The position numbers and the translations under genes are program-made. A stretch of DNA of 64,000 bases, from NCBI GenBank assembly GCA_020073015.1, contig JAIQFZ010000006.1, positions 148,246 to 212,245 on the forward strand. Reading direction: 5' to 3'. Source of the DNA: Terriglobia bacterium (lineage in GTDB: Bacteria > Acidobacteriota > Terriglobia > Terriglobales > Acidobacteriaceae). The notes under the pieces are model-generated. The model saw nothing but the letters and a program-made list of their open reading frames with translations. It was not told the DNA's origin and searched no databases. Below, piece by piece: positions 36,929-45,526 of this stretch; positions within the stretch are counted from its first letter, which is position 1; every line of letters begins with the position of its first letter.

Positions 36929-37453
36929 ATGAAGAAGATGGTTCTTCTGCTGATGTTGTGTTCAGCGCTGGCCTTTCCTGTCTTGAGTGGAACCCAGCAA
37001 GCAAGCTCCACCGACGTTCCAGACAAGGCGGACGTCATGAAGTTCCTGGACCTGATGCACGCGAAAGCGCAAATGGCTCAAGTCGTGCAGGGAATGGCGC
37101 AGCAGATGCGTCTGGGAGCCGAGCAAGGATTTAAGCAGAAGGTCCCAGACGCTACTCCCGAGCAGCTCGCCAAAGTCGACCAGTTGGTCGATAGCATTGC
37201 GACGTTTCCGGTCGACGAGATGGTGGATGCCATCATCCCGATTTACCAGAAGCACCTCACGAAGGCGGACTTGGCTGCCATCACGGCCTTTTACTCATCT
37301 GCTGCGGGCCAGAAAATCCTTAAAGAGATACCCGCGATCATGTCCGAGTCAATGCAGGCCGGCGGGGAAATTGGGCGTCGAGCGTTCGAGGCGAAGTCCC
37401 AACAGCTTGATCAAGAGATCGCCGAGTTGGTGAAGGCATGTAAAAAGAACTAG
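36929..37453 (+). CDS. Secreted DUF2059 protein
   Basis: Secreted helical protein: signal peptide (VLLLMLCSALAFPVLSGTQ) followed by a DUF2059 domain with the family pattern VDQLVDSIATFPVDEMVDAI and KHLTKADLAAITAFYSSAAG. 174 residues, normal. A GGAG site precedes the ATG. Function of the family is not established. It is downstream of eno in the same direction with 40 bases between, so it may share its transcript. Its last four bases overlap the convergent DinB gene. Confidence 0.85.
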   Translation: MKKMVLLLMLCSALAFPVLSGTQQASSTDVPDKADVMKFLDLMHAKAQMAQVVQGMAQQMRLGAEQGFKQKVPDATPEQLAKVDQLVDSIATFPVDEMVDAIIPIYQKHLTKADLAAITAFYSSAAGQKILKEIPAIMSESMQAGGEIGRRAFEAKSQQLDQEIAELVKACKKN

Positions 37454-37953
37454 AATCCCATCGTGTCGTCCGCCGAGGGCCCGTAAGTCGCGGGCACCGG
37501 CTTTTCGTTCAATCGCAAATACACGCCCAGCTGAGCGCGGTGGTGCACCAGGTGGTTGAGGAACATTTGCCGGTAGGCCAGAAAGCGCGAGCCGCTAAAG
37601 ATGGGCTTGCCCCCGAAGCTCAGCTTCCACGGCTGCGTCCAAGCTTCATCCGGGGTGTTCTTAAGCGCGGATCGAGCCTGGGCTGCGCCTTCATCGAAAG
37701 CCTTGACCAGTTGGTCGGTAGACTCGAACGGCAAGCGCGCGATCCCTCCGGTGGAAAAATCCAGTTCCGGCGTAGTCAGCACGATCACACCGAAACCGGC
37801 TAGTTGAGCGACATGCGGCGCCAGTTTGCCGAGCGGCATTGATTTGGGATGAGGCGCAAAATCCTTCTTGTCCACCGGAACACGTTCCAGGGCGGTACGC
37901 GTCTTCTTCATTTCTTCGTCGAATTCAACAAGTAAAAGGTCACTAATGGGCAT
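37450..37953 (-). CDS. DinB-family four-helix metal-binding protein
   Basis: DinB/YfiT-type four-helix bundles usually bind a divalent metal with three histidines and include thiol-dependent transferases. The expected layout is visible: LGKLAPHVAQLAGF near residue 45 and MFLNHLVHHRAQLGVYLRL near 135, with the proline- and GF-containing tail (PVPATYGPSADDTMGF) common in the family. ATG 37953 has GAGG six bases upstream; ATG 37959 would overlap it. 167 residues. Convergent with the DUF2059 gene, sharing four bases. The chemical role is unknown. Confidence 0.86.
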   Translation of the reverse strand: MPISDLLLVEFDEEMKKTRTALERVPVDKKDFAPHPKSMPLGKLAPHVAQLAGFGVIVLTTPELDFSTGGIARLPFESTDQLVKAFDEGAAQARSALKNTPDEAWTQPWKLSFGGKPIFSGSRFLAYRQMFLNHLVHHRAQLGVYLRLNEKPVPATYGPSADDTMGF

Positions 37954-38103
37954 GTTCATCCTCTGCGACAGTATAAGACGCCAAGTCGGCTGGCGGAAGC
38001 GAATGCCCAGTCTATCTGCGCGCCTGATTTGAAAAGCTGGGTATCCCTCCTATAGATTTCTTCTTTCACTGTTTTTCTCCGTGTCTAGTTGGTGAATTGC
38101 TAT

Positions 38104-38132
38104 TCGAGCCAAGAGCCAGGAGCCAGAAGCTG
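38104..38132. repeat. Short family B repeat (GAGCCAAGAGCCAGGAGCCA)
   Basis: GAGCCAAGAGCCAGGAGCCA is a threefold tandem of a GAGCCA-type word immediately upstream of gpmI (ATG 38138). The 184-base gap 37954-38137 otherwise shows nothing recognisable. Confidence 0.5.
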
Positions 38133-38137
38133 ATTTT

Positions 38138-39742
38138 ATGCCCCGTCCTAAACCTGTCGTCCTCATCATCCTCGACGGCTGGGGATACCGCGCCGAAACC
38201 AAAGCCAACGCCATCGCGCTCGCGCGCAAGCCAACCTATGACCGGCTGCTGCGCGAATATCCCAACACGCTCATCCATACCAGCGGCCCGTTTGTCGGAC
38301 TGCCCGAAGGGCAGATGGGCAACAGCGAAGTTGGCCACCTGAACATTGGCGCCGGGCGCATCGTGCACATGGACATCACGCGCATCGACCTGATGATCCA
38401 GAACGGCGAATTCTTCTCGCATCCCGTGCTCGTCGAGGCGATGAAAAATGCCCGCGGCCGCAAGCTGCATCTGTTCGGGCTGGTCTCCGATGGCGGCGTG
38501 CACTCAAGGCAAGAGCATCTCTACGCACTTCTGAAGATGGCCAAGCAGCAGGGTGTGGAGCGCGTCTTCGTGCACGCTTTTATGGATGGCCGCGACACGC
38601 TGCCCACTAACGGCGCCGGCTATCTGGAACAACTGCAGCAGAAGATGCGCGAATACAATTCCGGCAAGATCGCCACCGTCAATGGCCGCTACTACGCCAT
38701 GGACCGCGACCGCCGCTGGGAACGCATCTCCAAGGCCTTCACCGCAATGGTCGACGGCAAGGCCGAAGGCGGCACTCAAACGGATGCCGTGCAGGGCATG
38801 AAAGAGTCCTATAACAAGGGCGTGACCGATGAATTCGTCATCCCCTTCGTGTGCACCGACAATCGCGGCGAACCTCTCACCCGGATTGCCGACGACGATT
38901 CCTGTATCTGCTTTAACTTTCGTGCTGATCGCGTCCGCCAGATCACACGCGCTCTCTGCCGCAACAGCGGGCTGAACGAGAAAGGCGGCAGCGATCTCCC
39001 CGGCGCGGCTGACCTCGACGCGACCATTCCCCGCGACCGCACGCCGAAAAACCTGAAGTACGTGTGCATGACGCAATACGACCAGAACTTCAGGCTGCCG
39101 GCGGTGATTCCGCCCGAGTCGATGGCGAACATCCTGGCCAACGTGATGGGTGGCCTGAACATGCGCAACCTGCGCGTGGCGGAAACCGAAAAGTACGCGC
39201 ACGTAACGTATTTCTTCAACGGCGGAGTCGAGCAGCCGTTTCCGGGAGAAGACCGCGTACTCGTGCCCTCGCCGAAGGTTGCCACCTACGATCTGAAGCC
39301 GGAGATGAGCGCCGCCGGCATCGCCGAGGCGGTTGTCAAAGCCGCGAACGACAGCGCCTTCGACGTGGTGATCGTGAACTTCGCCAATGCGGACATGGTC
39401 GGGCACTCGGGCAAGATCGAGCCCACCATCAAGGCCGTCGAGACCGTCGACGCCTGCCTGGGCGAGATCGAAAAAGCCGTGCGCGCCAAGGGCGGAGCCA
39501 TGCTGATCACCGCCGACCACGGCAACGCCGAGCTGATGATCGATCCCGCCACCGGGGGCCCGCACACCGCGCACACCACGAATCCCGTGCCCTTCATCGT
39601 GATCGCGGAAGATGCTGCCAAGTACACGTTGAAGCCGAACGGGTCCCTGCGGGACATCTCGCCCACGATCCTCGGAATGCTGGGGATCACCGAGCCGAAA
39701 GAGATGACCGGTGCGGATCTGCGAGTGAAGAAGATCGGTTGA
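38138..39742 (+). CDS. gpmI: 2,3-bisphosphoglycerate-independent phosphoglycerate mutase
   Basis: Interconverts 3- and 2-phosphoglycerate using two Mn ions. Alkaline-phosphatase-fold signatures are clear: [14 protein letters not shown] with the first metal Asp, the phosphorylated Ser in [16 protein letters not shown] near residue 67, [32 protein letters not shown], and the metal-binding end [15 protein letters not shown] and [13 protein letters not shown]. 534 residues, normal. With eno upstream on the same strand two successive steps of lower glycolysis are encoded near each other, though separated by two unrelated genes. The start follows a repeat with weak ribosome-site similarity. Confidence 0.97.
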   Translation: MPRPKPVVLIILDGWGYRAETKANAIALARKPTYDRLLREYPNTLIHTSGPFVGLPEGQMGNSEVGHLNIGAGRIVHMDITRIDLMIQNGEFFSHPVLVEAMKNARGRKLHLFGLVSDGGVHSRQEHLYALLKMAKQQGVERVFVHAFMDGRDTLPTNGAGYLEQLQQKMREYNSGKIATVNGRYYAMDRDRRWERISKAFTAMVDGKAEGGTQTDAVQGMKESYNKGVTDEFVIPFVCTDNRGEPLTRIADDDSCICFNFRADRVRQITRALCRNSGLNEKGGSDLPGAADLDATIPRDRTPKNLKYVCMTQYDQNFRLPAVIPPESMANILANVMGGLNMRNLRVAETEKYAHVTYFFNGGVEQPFPGEDRVLVPSPKVATYDLKPEMSAAGIAEAVVKAANDSAFDVVIVNFANADMVGHSGKIEPTIKAVETVDACLGEIEKAVRAKGGAMLITADHGNAELMIDPATGGPHTAHTTNPVPFIVIAEDAAKYTLKPNGSLRDISPTILGMLGITEPKEMTGADLRVKKIG

Positions 39743-39778
39743 TCTGGCCACCCGGACACGGGTTCGACCAGGGTTTGT

Positions 39779-39842
39779 GAGGGCACGGCTTCAGCCGTGC
39801 CGTACCGATTCTCCAAGCATCTGGGCTTTAGCCCCTGAGGGC
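39779..39842. repeat. Family F repeat (GGGCACGGCTTCAGCCGTGCCG)
   Basis: Inverted words GGCACGGCTTCAGCCGTGCC (39782-39801) form a compact hairpin with a tiny loop, followed by GGGCTTTAGCCCCTGAGGGC, a second small hairpin. It sits between gpmI and the phosphatase gene; the first hairpin is well placed for transcription termination of gpmI, without a clear T-run. Confidence 0.6.
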
Positions 39843-39866
39843 AGAGTAGACTGCGATAAGGCAAGC

Positions 39867-40367
39867 ATGGATTGGATATCAGAACTTGGGTCTGCACGGG
39901 TGGCAATCATGCCCCGCCCAAGGGGAGGCGACTGGCTTGAGGACGAAATTAACAGGTTCCGCACTGAGGGCGTCGACATTCTGGTTTCCGCATTGACTTC
40001 GGAGGAGGTGGAAGAACTCGATCTTGTGAAAGAACCCGACTACTGCTACCAGAACGGGATCAGTTTTCGACCATTTCCAATTCCGGATCGAGACATTCCG
40101 GCGTCGTATGGTGCCGTTCGAATTTTCGTGGACGAATTGAGCAAGGAAATCCTCAGCGGCAAGGCAGTTGCCATCCACTGTCGGGCAGGGATTGGGCGCT
40201 CTTCGCTCCTTGCGGCCTGTACCTTGGTCGTAATGGGGCTCTCGGTCGATCGTGCCTTCGAGTTGATCCGCGAAGCAAGAGGCTGCAACGTCCCGGACAC
40301 GGACTTGCAGCGTGTGTGGGTTGAGCGATTCGCATTGCGACCACGCGCCACGACTCCTGCCCAATGA
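39867..40367 (+). CDS. Dual-specificity/tyrosine phosphatase-like protein
   Basis: CX5R phosphatase: the P-loop is AIHCRAGIGRSSLLAAC near residue 95-110, with a preceding general-acid loop around IPDRDIPASYGAVRIF. Nothing marks a substrate; bacterial relatives remove phosphate from protein tyrosine or from nucleotides and lipids. 166 residues from ATG 39867, which has AAGG six bases upstream; the frame is open to 39777 but through repeat DNA. Its stop overlaps the start of the next gene by four bases, so the two are co-translated. Confidence 0.86.
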   Translation: MDWISELGSARVAIMPRPRGGDWLEDEINRFRTEGVDILVSALTSEEVEELDLVKEPDYCYQNGISFRPFPIPDRDIPASYGAVRIFVDELSKEILSGKAVAIHCRAGIGRSSLLAACTLVVMGLSVDRAFELIREARGCNVPDTDLQRVWVERFALRPRATTPAQ

Positions 40368-41347
40368 AGCTCCTCATCTTTGTCCACCATCCATTCGACC
40401 TCTGGTGCGCTCCGGCTTGGTTTCCCGAGCGCCTGCGTTCCGAGTTCTTTGAACTCAACATCGTTCACCTTCCCGACTACAAGCGAGTCGACGAAGAGAT
40501 CCTCGATACCGAAATCGCCATCACCTGGTCCGTCCGGCCGGAACAGATCAAAAGTGCCAAGAAGCTGCGCTGGATTCACTCGCCCGCCGCCGCCGTCCAT
40601 CAGCTGATCTTTCCCGAACTGGTCAACAGCGACATCATTCTGACCAACGCCCGTGAAGTGCACGGCCCGGTCGTTGCCGAACACGTGTTCGCCCTCATCT
40701 TCGCGCTGGCCAAGAAAATCCCTGGCTCGGTGCATCTGCAGGAGAAACACGCTTGGGGACAGCAAATCCTCTGGGACGAACTGCCGCGCGTGCGCGAGGT
40801 CGCAGGTGCGACGGTTGGCCTCGTTGGCTTGGGCAGCATCGGACGCGCGGTGGCAAAGACCGCGAAGGCCTTAGGCATGCGGGTCATTGCCGCGCGCGAG
40901 CATCCGGAGAAGGGAAGCGAAGGCACCGACGCCGTCTTCGGTCCGGCACAGATTGACGAAATATTCCGGCAAGCCGACTACGTTGTCCTGGCCGCACCGG
41001 TCACGGCCGGCACGAAGGCAATTGCGAACGCCGAACGCTTGGCGCTCATGAAGCCTGACGCCTGCCTGATCAATGTCGGCCGCGGCCCGCTGGTGGATGA
41101 ACCCGCGCTCGCCGCCGCTCTGCGCGAAAAGAAGATAGGCGGCGGCGCGCTCGATGTTTTTCCGAAAGAACCGCTCCCCGCCGATTCACCTCTATGGGAC
41201 GTCCCAAACCTGCTGATCACCCCGCATACAGCCGCGCTAACCGATAAATTATGGGAGCGTCACTACGCGCTGTTCTCGGAGAACCTGCGCCGCTATCTCG
41301 GCGGCCAACCGCTGCTGGGGGTAGTAGACAAGCAGAAAGGATACTGA
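40364..41347 (+). CDS. D-2-hydroxyacid dehydrogenase (D-isomer specific, NAD-dependent)
   Basis: NAD-dependent 2-hydroxyacid dehydrogenase. The dinucleotide fold is VGLVGLGSIGRAVAKTAKAL near residue 150; catalytic Arg, Glu and His are expected in LINVGRGPLVDEPALAAAL (Arg near 238), VFPKEPLPADSPLWD (Glu near 269) and LLITPHTAALT (His near 287). 327 residues, typical. It starts inside the stop of the phosphatase gene and the next gene begins 6 bases after its own stop. Substrate could be glyoxylate, hydroxypyruvate or another short ketoacid; not resolvable. Confidence 0.92.
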   Translation: MKLLIFVHHPFDLWCAPAWFPERLRSEFFELNIVHLPDYKRVDEEILDTEIAITWSVRPEQIKSAKKLRWIHSPAAAVHQLIFPELVNSDIILTNAREVHGPVVAEHVFALIFALAKKIPGSVHLQEKHAWGQQILWDELPRVREVAGATVGLVGLGSIGRAVAKTAKALGMRVIAAREHPEKGSEGTDAVFGPAQIDEIFRQADYVVLAAPVTAGTKAIANAERLALMKPDACLINVGRGPLVDEPALAAALREKKIGGGALDVFPKEPLPADSPLWDVPNLLITPHTAALTDKLWERHYALFSENLRRYLGGQPLLGVVDKQKGY

Positions 41348-41352
41348 CGCTC

Positions 41353-42045
41353 ATGGGAATGCGCGTCATTTTGTGCGTGGTTTTTAGTGTGGCCTTGCCT
41401 TTCTCCACGTACGCCGTCTGCAATGCACCACAACCCCGGATGGTCTGTGCCGAGTACTTCAAGGAAGAGGCCACGGTGATCGCCAAGCTCATACGGATTA
41501 CACATCATGCGCCCAAAGATACCCACGACTATTACGTGTACGAACTGCGCGTGCAGAAGAAGATCAAGGGGCAGATTCCATCAGTGTTCGAAATATGGGA
41601 GGAGAACAGCAGCGGCCGGGCTGGATTTGAATGGAGAAAGGACGAGTCCTATCTGCTGTTCTTGAGTTACTCGAAGGACGAGCACGCCTGGCTCCTGGAT
41701 GGATGCGGGAATTCGGCTCCTCTGAAGGAAGCTGGACGCACCCTGGCGGCCATAGAGAGGATGCAGAAAGCCTCGCATGGAGGCGTCATTCAGGTCGTGG
41801 TGGCCGACGGAATTCCGGGAACGACGGTCGTCGCAACCAGCCGCGAAAAGAGTTACCGGGGCCGGGTCAACTCCGAGCGAGAATGCCGGATTCGAGTTCC
41901 TGAGGGGCACTATAAGGTCTCTATCAGCGAGCCGGGGTGGTCATTTAGCACGGACTTCTTCAGCTATGAGAAGCCGGAGGATGTCGAGATTCGGAATGGC
42001 AGTTGTGCGCAGATTCAGCTGGAAGCATCGAACAAGCGCAAGTGA
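41353..42045 (+). CDS. Secreted NTR/TIMP-like domain protein with Ig-like C-terminal part
   Basis: Signal peptide (RVILCVVFSVALPFSTYA) then a Cys-containing netrin/TIMP-like module: CNAPQPRMVCAEYFKEEATV, VYELRVQKKIKGQIPSVFEI, ESYLLFLSYSKDEHAWLLDG. The C-terminal 80 residues look like a carboxypeptidase-regulatory-type beta domain (IQVVVADGIPGTTVVATS, RVPEGHYKVSISEPG). It shares this layout with the gene at 61981-63120 in the same window. 230 residues. Start 41353 is chosen for its signal peptide; it is 5 bases downstream of the dehydrogenase stop. Outer-surface interaction or inhibitor function is inferred only. Confidence 0.75.
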   Translation: MGMRVILCVVFSVALPFSTYAVCNAPQPRMVCAEYFKEEATVIAKLIRITHHAPKDTHDYYVYELRVQKKIKGQIPSVFEIWEENSSGRAGFEWRKDESYLLFLSYSKDEHAWLLDGCGNSAPLKEAGRTLAAIERMQKASHGGVIQVVVADGIPGTTVVATSREKSYRGRVNSERECRIRVPEGHYKVSISEPGWSFSTDFFSYEKPEDVEIRNGSCAQIQLEASNKRK

Positions 42046-42054
42046 TCCGGTAAA

Positions 42055-44193
42055 TTATCGTGTGTCCACCCCAAACCCCAGGATCGCATTTACCTCGACC
42101 GGCTCGTTTCCATGAAACGCCGGACGAAACTTCCAGTTCCGCAGCGCCACCAGAATGATTGACGTAGTTTCCGCGGCGCCCGGCTCCAGCACCTTGATGT
42201 CTTTCAGGACTCCGGAGCGGTCGAGGATGCAGGAGAATATCACGCGAGTCGAACGCAAGCCCGGAGGCAGATCTTTGCGGATCGGCTCCGGCTCGGTCAA
42301 CGCTTCCTTGGAAGGATGCGTTGCCGAAGCCGCGTCGGCGTACTGCATCACGGCCATGCCCAACGAGGTATCGATGTAGATGGAGTAGTTGTCGCCCTTC
42401 AACAGGCCGTAGTAGTTGAACACGCCGCCCGAACGCGATGTCGCCATCACCGTCACGCCCGATCTCTTGTGAGCGTTGGCCGAGGAACGGCCTGGTCCCG
42501 AAGCGGCGTCGTTCCCGCCCGGAGTTCCAAAACTCGGCAGAGTAATCGTCGTCGTGCCGCCCTGCACGGATACGCCGGGCATGGCTGGTGCCCCACTCGA
42601 GCCACTTCCCGCGCCGCCAGTTCCCGGATAAGGCGAGATGCCACCCCGCGCATTCGGATCGGAGCCGCGTCCTGTGCCTTCTCTGCCCGCGCCCGAACCT
42701 TCTCCTTGCATGCCGCTGCCCGGCCCGTTGCCCTTGCCGATGCCTCCTCCACCGCCACTGCCGCCGACTCCCGTTTTCGCAGTGCCGCTCGGGGACATCG
42801 TGATCGCTCCGCCGCCCGAAGAATTCGGCAACCCAACCTTCGTGCCCGGTTGAGCCGAGACCACGACTCCAGACCCAGAAGCGCCCCCGCCACCGTTCGT
42901 TGGTGGCGCAACCGACGAACCCAAGTCCAGCGGCCCGCCCGCCCCGGATCCTTTATTGCCCCGTCCGCTTCCCGAGAGTGCCTTGCCCCCGCCGAGACTG
43001 GGCGGAGGCGGCACTACATCCGCCGAGCCCAACAAGGTCCCGCCTGCTCGCACGCCCGTCTTTCCTCCCAGACCCGGCTCGGTGCCGCTTACCGGAGGCG
43101 GCGGCACCACCTGCGGAGTCAGGGTGCCAACGCCTCCTCTGGCGATCGAACCGCTGCTCCCCATCGTGCTCGGTGGAGGCGGTACCGGATTCGTGCGCAG
43201 GTTCCCGGTGGCGGTACTTCCCCAACTGTTGAGATCGCGGCTGACCTGTGAAGGGGGCGGCGCCACGACAGCGGGCGCCGGCAACGACAACTTGGAGGAT
43301 GTCGACACGTCCCGCGGCGGCGCCGAAACCGGCGGCGCAACCACGTCGGCCGTCTGCGTCACCGGAGACCGGGAACTGGCCAAGTCGCGTTGCGCATCGC
43401 GCGGCGGCGGCGCGATCACCGACGGATTGATCGAATCACCGCTGCGCATCTTGTCGCGCACAATGTCCGGCGTGGGAGCAACCACGGTCGTACTTAAGAG
43501 GGGTGTCGTCCGAGTGTTGGTGTGGGACACTTCGGGCGCAGGCGCCACCACACTGGCCGTCAGATCGTTCGGTTTGCGGCTGACCGTTGAATTCAATTCT
43601 GGAGAGGGCGGCACCACCGCGGCGTTGGGCAGCGCAGGCGCAACCAACGACGAGCGCAGGCCCTCCGCGGGCGGCGGTCCTGGCACCGGCTTAACCGCAA
43701 GCAGGTTCGCGACCGACGAATCCGAGTGCGGCAAGTTCAGTTTGGGAGCATCGACGACCTTCTCGCTCGGCCGGTCGCCGCGCGCTACGCGAATGCTCTG
43801 CGTGCGATGGTGTGCCTCCTGGCCGCCCGCGCGTCCTGCCTTGCCTGCCTGCGCCCCACCGTTGTCCTGCGTCTGGGGAAGTTCGTCGCCCCAGTAGTAA
43901 ATGACATCCCACTTCGGAAGCGTCGGCGGTTGGTAAGGTTGTAGGCTGGCAATGCGCTCGGGCAGCACAATGGCCACAATCAGCAACACGCATTCCAGCA
44001 GCCAGCACGCCAGCATACCGCGATACGGAAACATGCCCGTCGGTGCCTCACCCGCCAGCGCCTTCGGAGCCCTGGAGAGCGCCGGTGCCAGCGCAGTCCT
44101 GAACTCTTCCCAGGGAGACGACCACTCCACCAGCAGCCGCGGCGGTTCCGGCCACTGATCGACGACTTCGGGAATGGTCTCAACCGGGTTCAT
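42055..44193 (-). CDS. TonB-like protein with proline-rich repeats, at the end of the Tad pilus operon
   Basis: 712 residues. A cytoplasmic N-tail is followed by one membrane helix (LACWLLECVLLIVAIVLPE, about 61-80). Then come at least nine VVAPPP-type motifs (positions about 193, 215, 237, 259, 284, 309, 336, 362 and 393), the first four spaced exactly 22 residues, then a Gly/Ser-rich 200-residue linker, and a TonB C-terminal-like domain (about 635-712; GLRSTRVIFSCILDRSGVLK, NWKFRPAF). Its ATG overlaps the stop of the DUF192 gene. TonB-like proteins transmit energy to outer-membrane partners; pairing one with a Tad system is unusual. Repeats and linker suggest a chain long enough to span the periplasm. 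Confidence 0.82.
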   Translation of the reverse strand: MNPVETIPEVVDQWPEPPRLLVEWSSPWEEFRTALAPALSRAPKALAGEAPTGMFPYRGMLACWLLECVLLIVAIVLPERIASLQPYQPPTLPKWDVIYYWGDELPQTQDNGGAQAGKAGRAGGQEAHHRTQSIRVARGDRPSEKVVDAPKLNLPHSDSSVANLLAVKPVPGPPPAEGLRSSLVAPALPNAAVVPPSPELNSTVSRKPNDLTASVVAPAPEVSHTNTRTTPLLSTTVVAPTPDIVRDKMRSGDSINPSVIAPPPRDAQRDLASSRSPVTQTADVVAPPVSAPPRDVSTSSKLSLPAPAVVAPPPSQVSRDLNSWGSTATGNLRTNPVPPPPSTMGSSGSIARGGVGTLTPQVVPPPPVSGTEPGLGGKTGVRAGGTLLGSADVVPPPPSLGGGKALSGSGRGNKGSGAGGPLDLGSSVAPPTNGGGGASGSGVVVSAQPGTKVGLPNSSGGGAITMSPSGTAKTGVGGSGGGGGIGKGNGPGSGMQGEGSGAGREGTGRGSDPNARGGISPYPGTGGAGSGSSGAPAMPGVSVQGGTTTITLPSFGTPGGNDAASGPGRSSANAHKRSGVTVMATSRSGGVFNYYGLLKGDNYSIYIDTSLGMAVMQYADAASATHPSKEALTEPEPIRKDLPPGLRSTRVIFSCILDRSGVLKDIKVLEPGAAETTSIILVALRNWKFRPAFHGNEPVEVNAILGFGVDTR

Positions 44194-44588
44194 GCAGCCT
44201 CAGTATCAAGCGGGCGCTCCAGAAAAATGTCCACCTGGTCGCCAAGCTCCGTCTGCGACTCGCGAATCATTCCCATCGGAAGCTCCAGCACCGACGTGGC
44301 CTGGATGCGAACCGCTGCCAGGCGCCACGGCTTCAGTTCCTCTTCAATGTGGATCACCAGCCGCTCCTGGTCAAGATAGATGACGTCGATGGGGAATCGC
44401 ATGGCGAAGGTGTGGACGCCGTGGCTGGGCGAGATCCACAGTCCCTGGCCGCGCCGGAAGCGGGAAGCATCGGTCGCCATCAGCCCGCGAAAACGGGTCC
44501 AGTGCGTCCGCGCGATCATCAACTCGGTCGCGAGATAAGTAGTGCGCGTTCGGTTGAAAGCGTATCCCGTGGCACCGCGCGCGGGCAT
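44190..44588 (-). CDS. DUF192 family protein
   Basis: DUF192 proteins are small beta-fold proteins of unknown function. The family centre is clear: ELMIARTHWTRFRGLMATD, GLWISPSHGVHTFAMRFPID, IYLDQERLVIHIEEELKPW, VLELPMG. 132 residues from ATG 44588, which has GAGGAG five bases upstream; a GTG at 44594 is the longer alternative. It overlaps the TonB-like gene by four bases and follows tadC by about 26 bases, so it is part of the Tad operon. DUF192 genes next to Tad genes hint at a processing or assembly role, which is inference. Confidence 0.87.
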   Translation of the reverse strand: MPARGATGYAFNRTRTTYLATELMIARTHWTRFRGLMATDASRFRRGQGLWISPSHGVHTFAMRFPIDVIYLDQERLVIHIEEELKPWRLAAVRIQATSVLELPMGMIRESQTELGDQVDIFLERPLDTEAA

Positions 44589-44614
44589 AACCACTCCTCA
44601 ATTCCGATCAGGAT

Positions 44615-45523
44615 TCAACGCTTGCCCCCGCCCATGGGGAGGAGCACGTGCATCAGTTGAATGACCGCCGGGCCGACGGTGACAAAAATCAGGGAAGGGA
44701 GCACAAACAGGACAAGGGGAATAATCATTTTTACGGTGGTCTTGGCAGCTTGCTCCTCGGCGCGCTGGCGCCGCTCGGTCCGCAGGGAATCGGAATGCAC
44801 GCGCAAAGCCTGGGCCACGCTGGTTCCAAAGCGGTCGGTCTGCACCAGCGTCATCACCAGGGAGCGAATGTCCTCGACTCCGGTGCGCGCGGCCAGATTG
44901 CGCAGCGCCTCCACCCGAGGTTTGCCCGCGCGCGTCTCCAGATTGAACATGTGGAACTCGCCGCTGAGCTCCGGATGCGCGTAGCGCAAGTCTTCCCCCA
45001 CGCGGAGCATGGCCTGATCGAGGGCCAACCCGGCCTCGACGCAAATGACCGTCAAATCGAGCGCATCGGGCAGCGCCAGTCGAATGCGTCGTTGCCGCGC
45101 CTGGACCGCTCTCTTCAGCATAAAACGAGGGATGAAATAGCCGAACGCCGGCATCCCGACGAGCAGAAGAGGCGAACTCATCCCGGTCGACAGCACCACT
45201 CCGCCGAAGGCGAGCGCGGCAAACAACACCCGCAAGCCGCGATAGATGGTCGCGTGCTGGGGATCGCGATAGCCCGCCTGGATCAGCCACTGGCGAGTCT
45301 TGGAAACGTTCTCCGGTGAAACCGGCAACGCCCGGCTCAACGGATCCAGAGCCTGGCGAATGCGTTCGCGAATGGGCGGTTTTTCTTGCGCCTTCGGCCT
45401 CTGCCAGCCAATCTCGCGCAACCGCGAACCGAGCACCGAGGAGGGCGCAACCGTGGCCGCTCCCAGAGAAAACACCACCACTACGATGGTGAGAAACACG
45501 AGAATGGAAAGGGCCACCAGCAT
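44615..45523 (-). CDS. tadC: Tad pilus assembly membrane protein TadC
   Basis: One of the two T2SSF-type inner-membrane platform proteins of Tad/Flp pili. The cytoplasmic F domain is recognisable (RIRLALPDALDLTVICVEAG, LDQAMLRVGEDLRYAHPELS, SLVMTLVQTDRFGTSVAQAL), with helices near the N-terminus and at the end (IIPLVLFVLPSLIFVTVGPA). 302 residues. It is separated from tadB by 3 bases. The pair TadB/TadC would sit under the TadA/CpaF ATPase. Confidence 0.92.
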   Translation of the reverse strand: MLVALSILVFLTIVVVVFSLGAATVAPSSVLGSRLREIGWQRPKAQEKPPIRERIRQALDPLSRALPVSPENVSKTRQWLIQAGYRDPQHATIYRGLRVLFAALAFGGVVLSTGMSSPLLLVGMPAFGYFIPRFMLKRAVQARQRRIRLALPDALDLTVICVEAGLALDQAMLRVGEDLRYAHPELSGEFHMFNLETRAGKPRVEALRNLAARTGVEDIRSLVMTLVQTDRFGTSVAQALRVHSDSLRTERRQRAEEQAAKTTVKMIIPLVLFVLPSLIFVTVGPAVIQLMHVLLPMGGGKR

Positions 45524-45526
45524 GAA

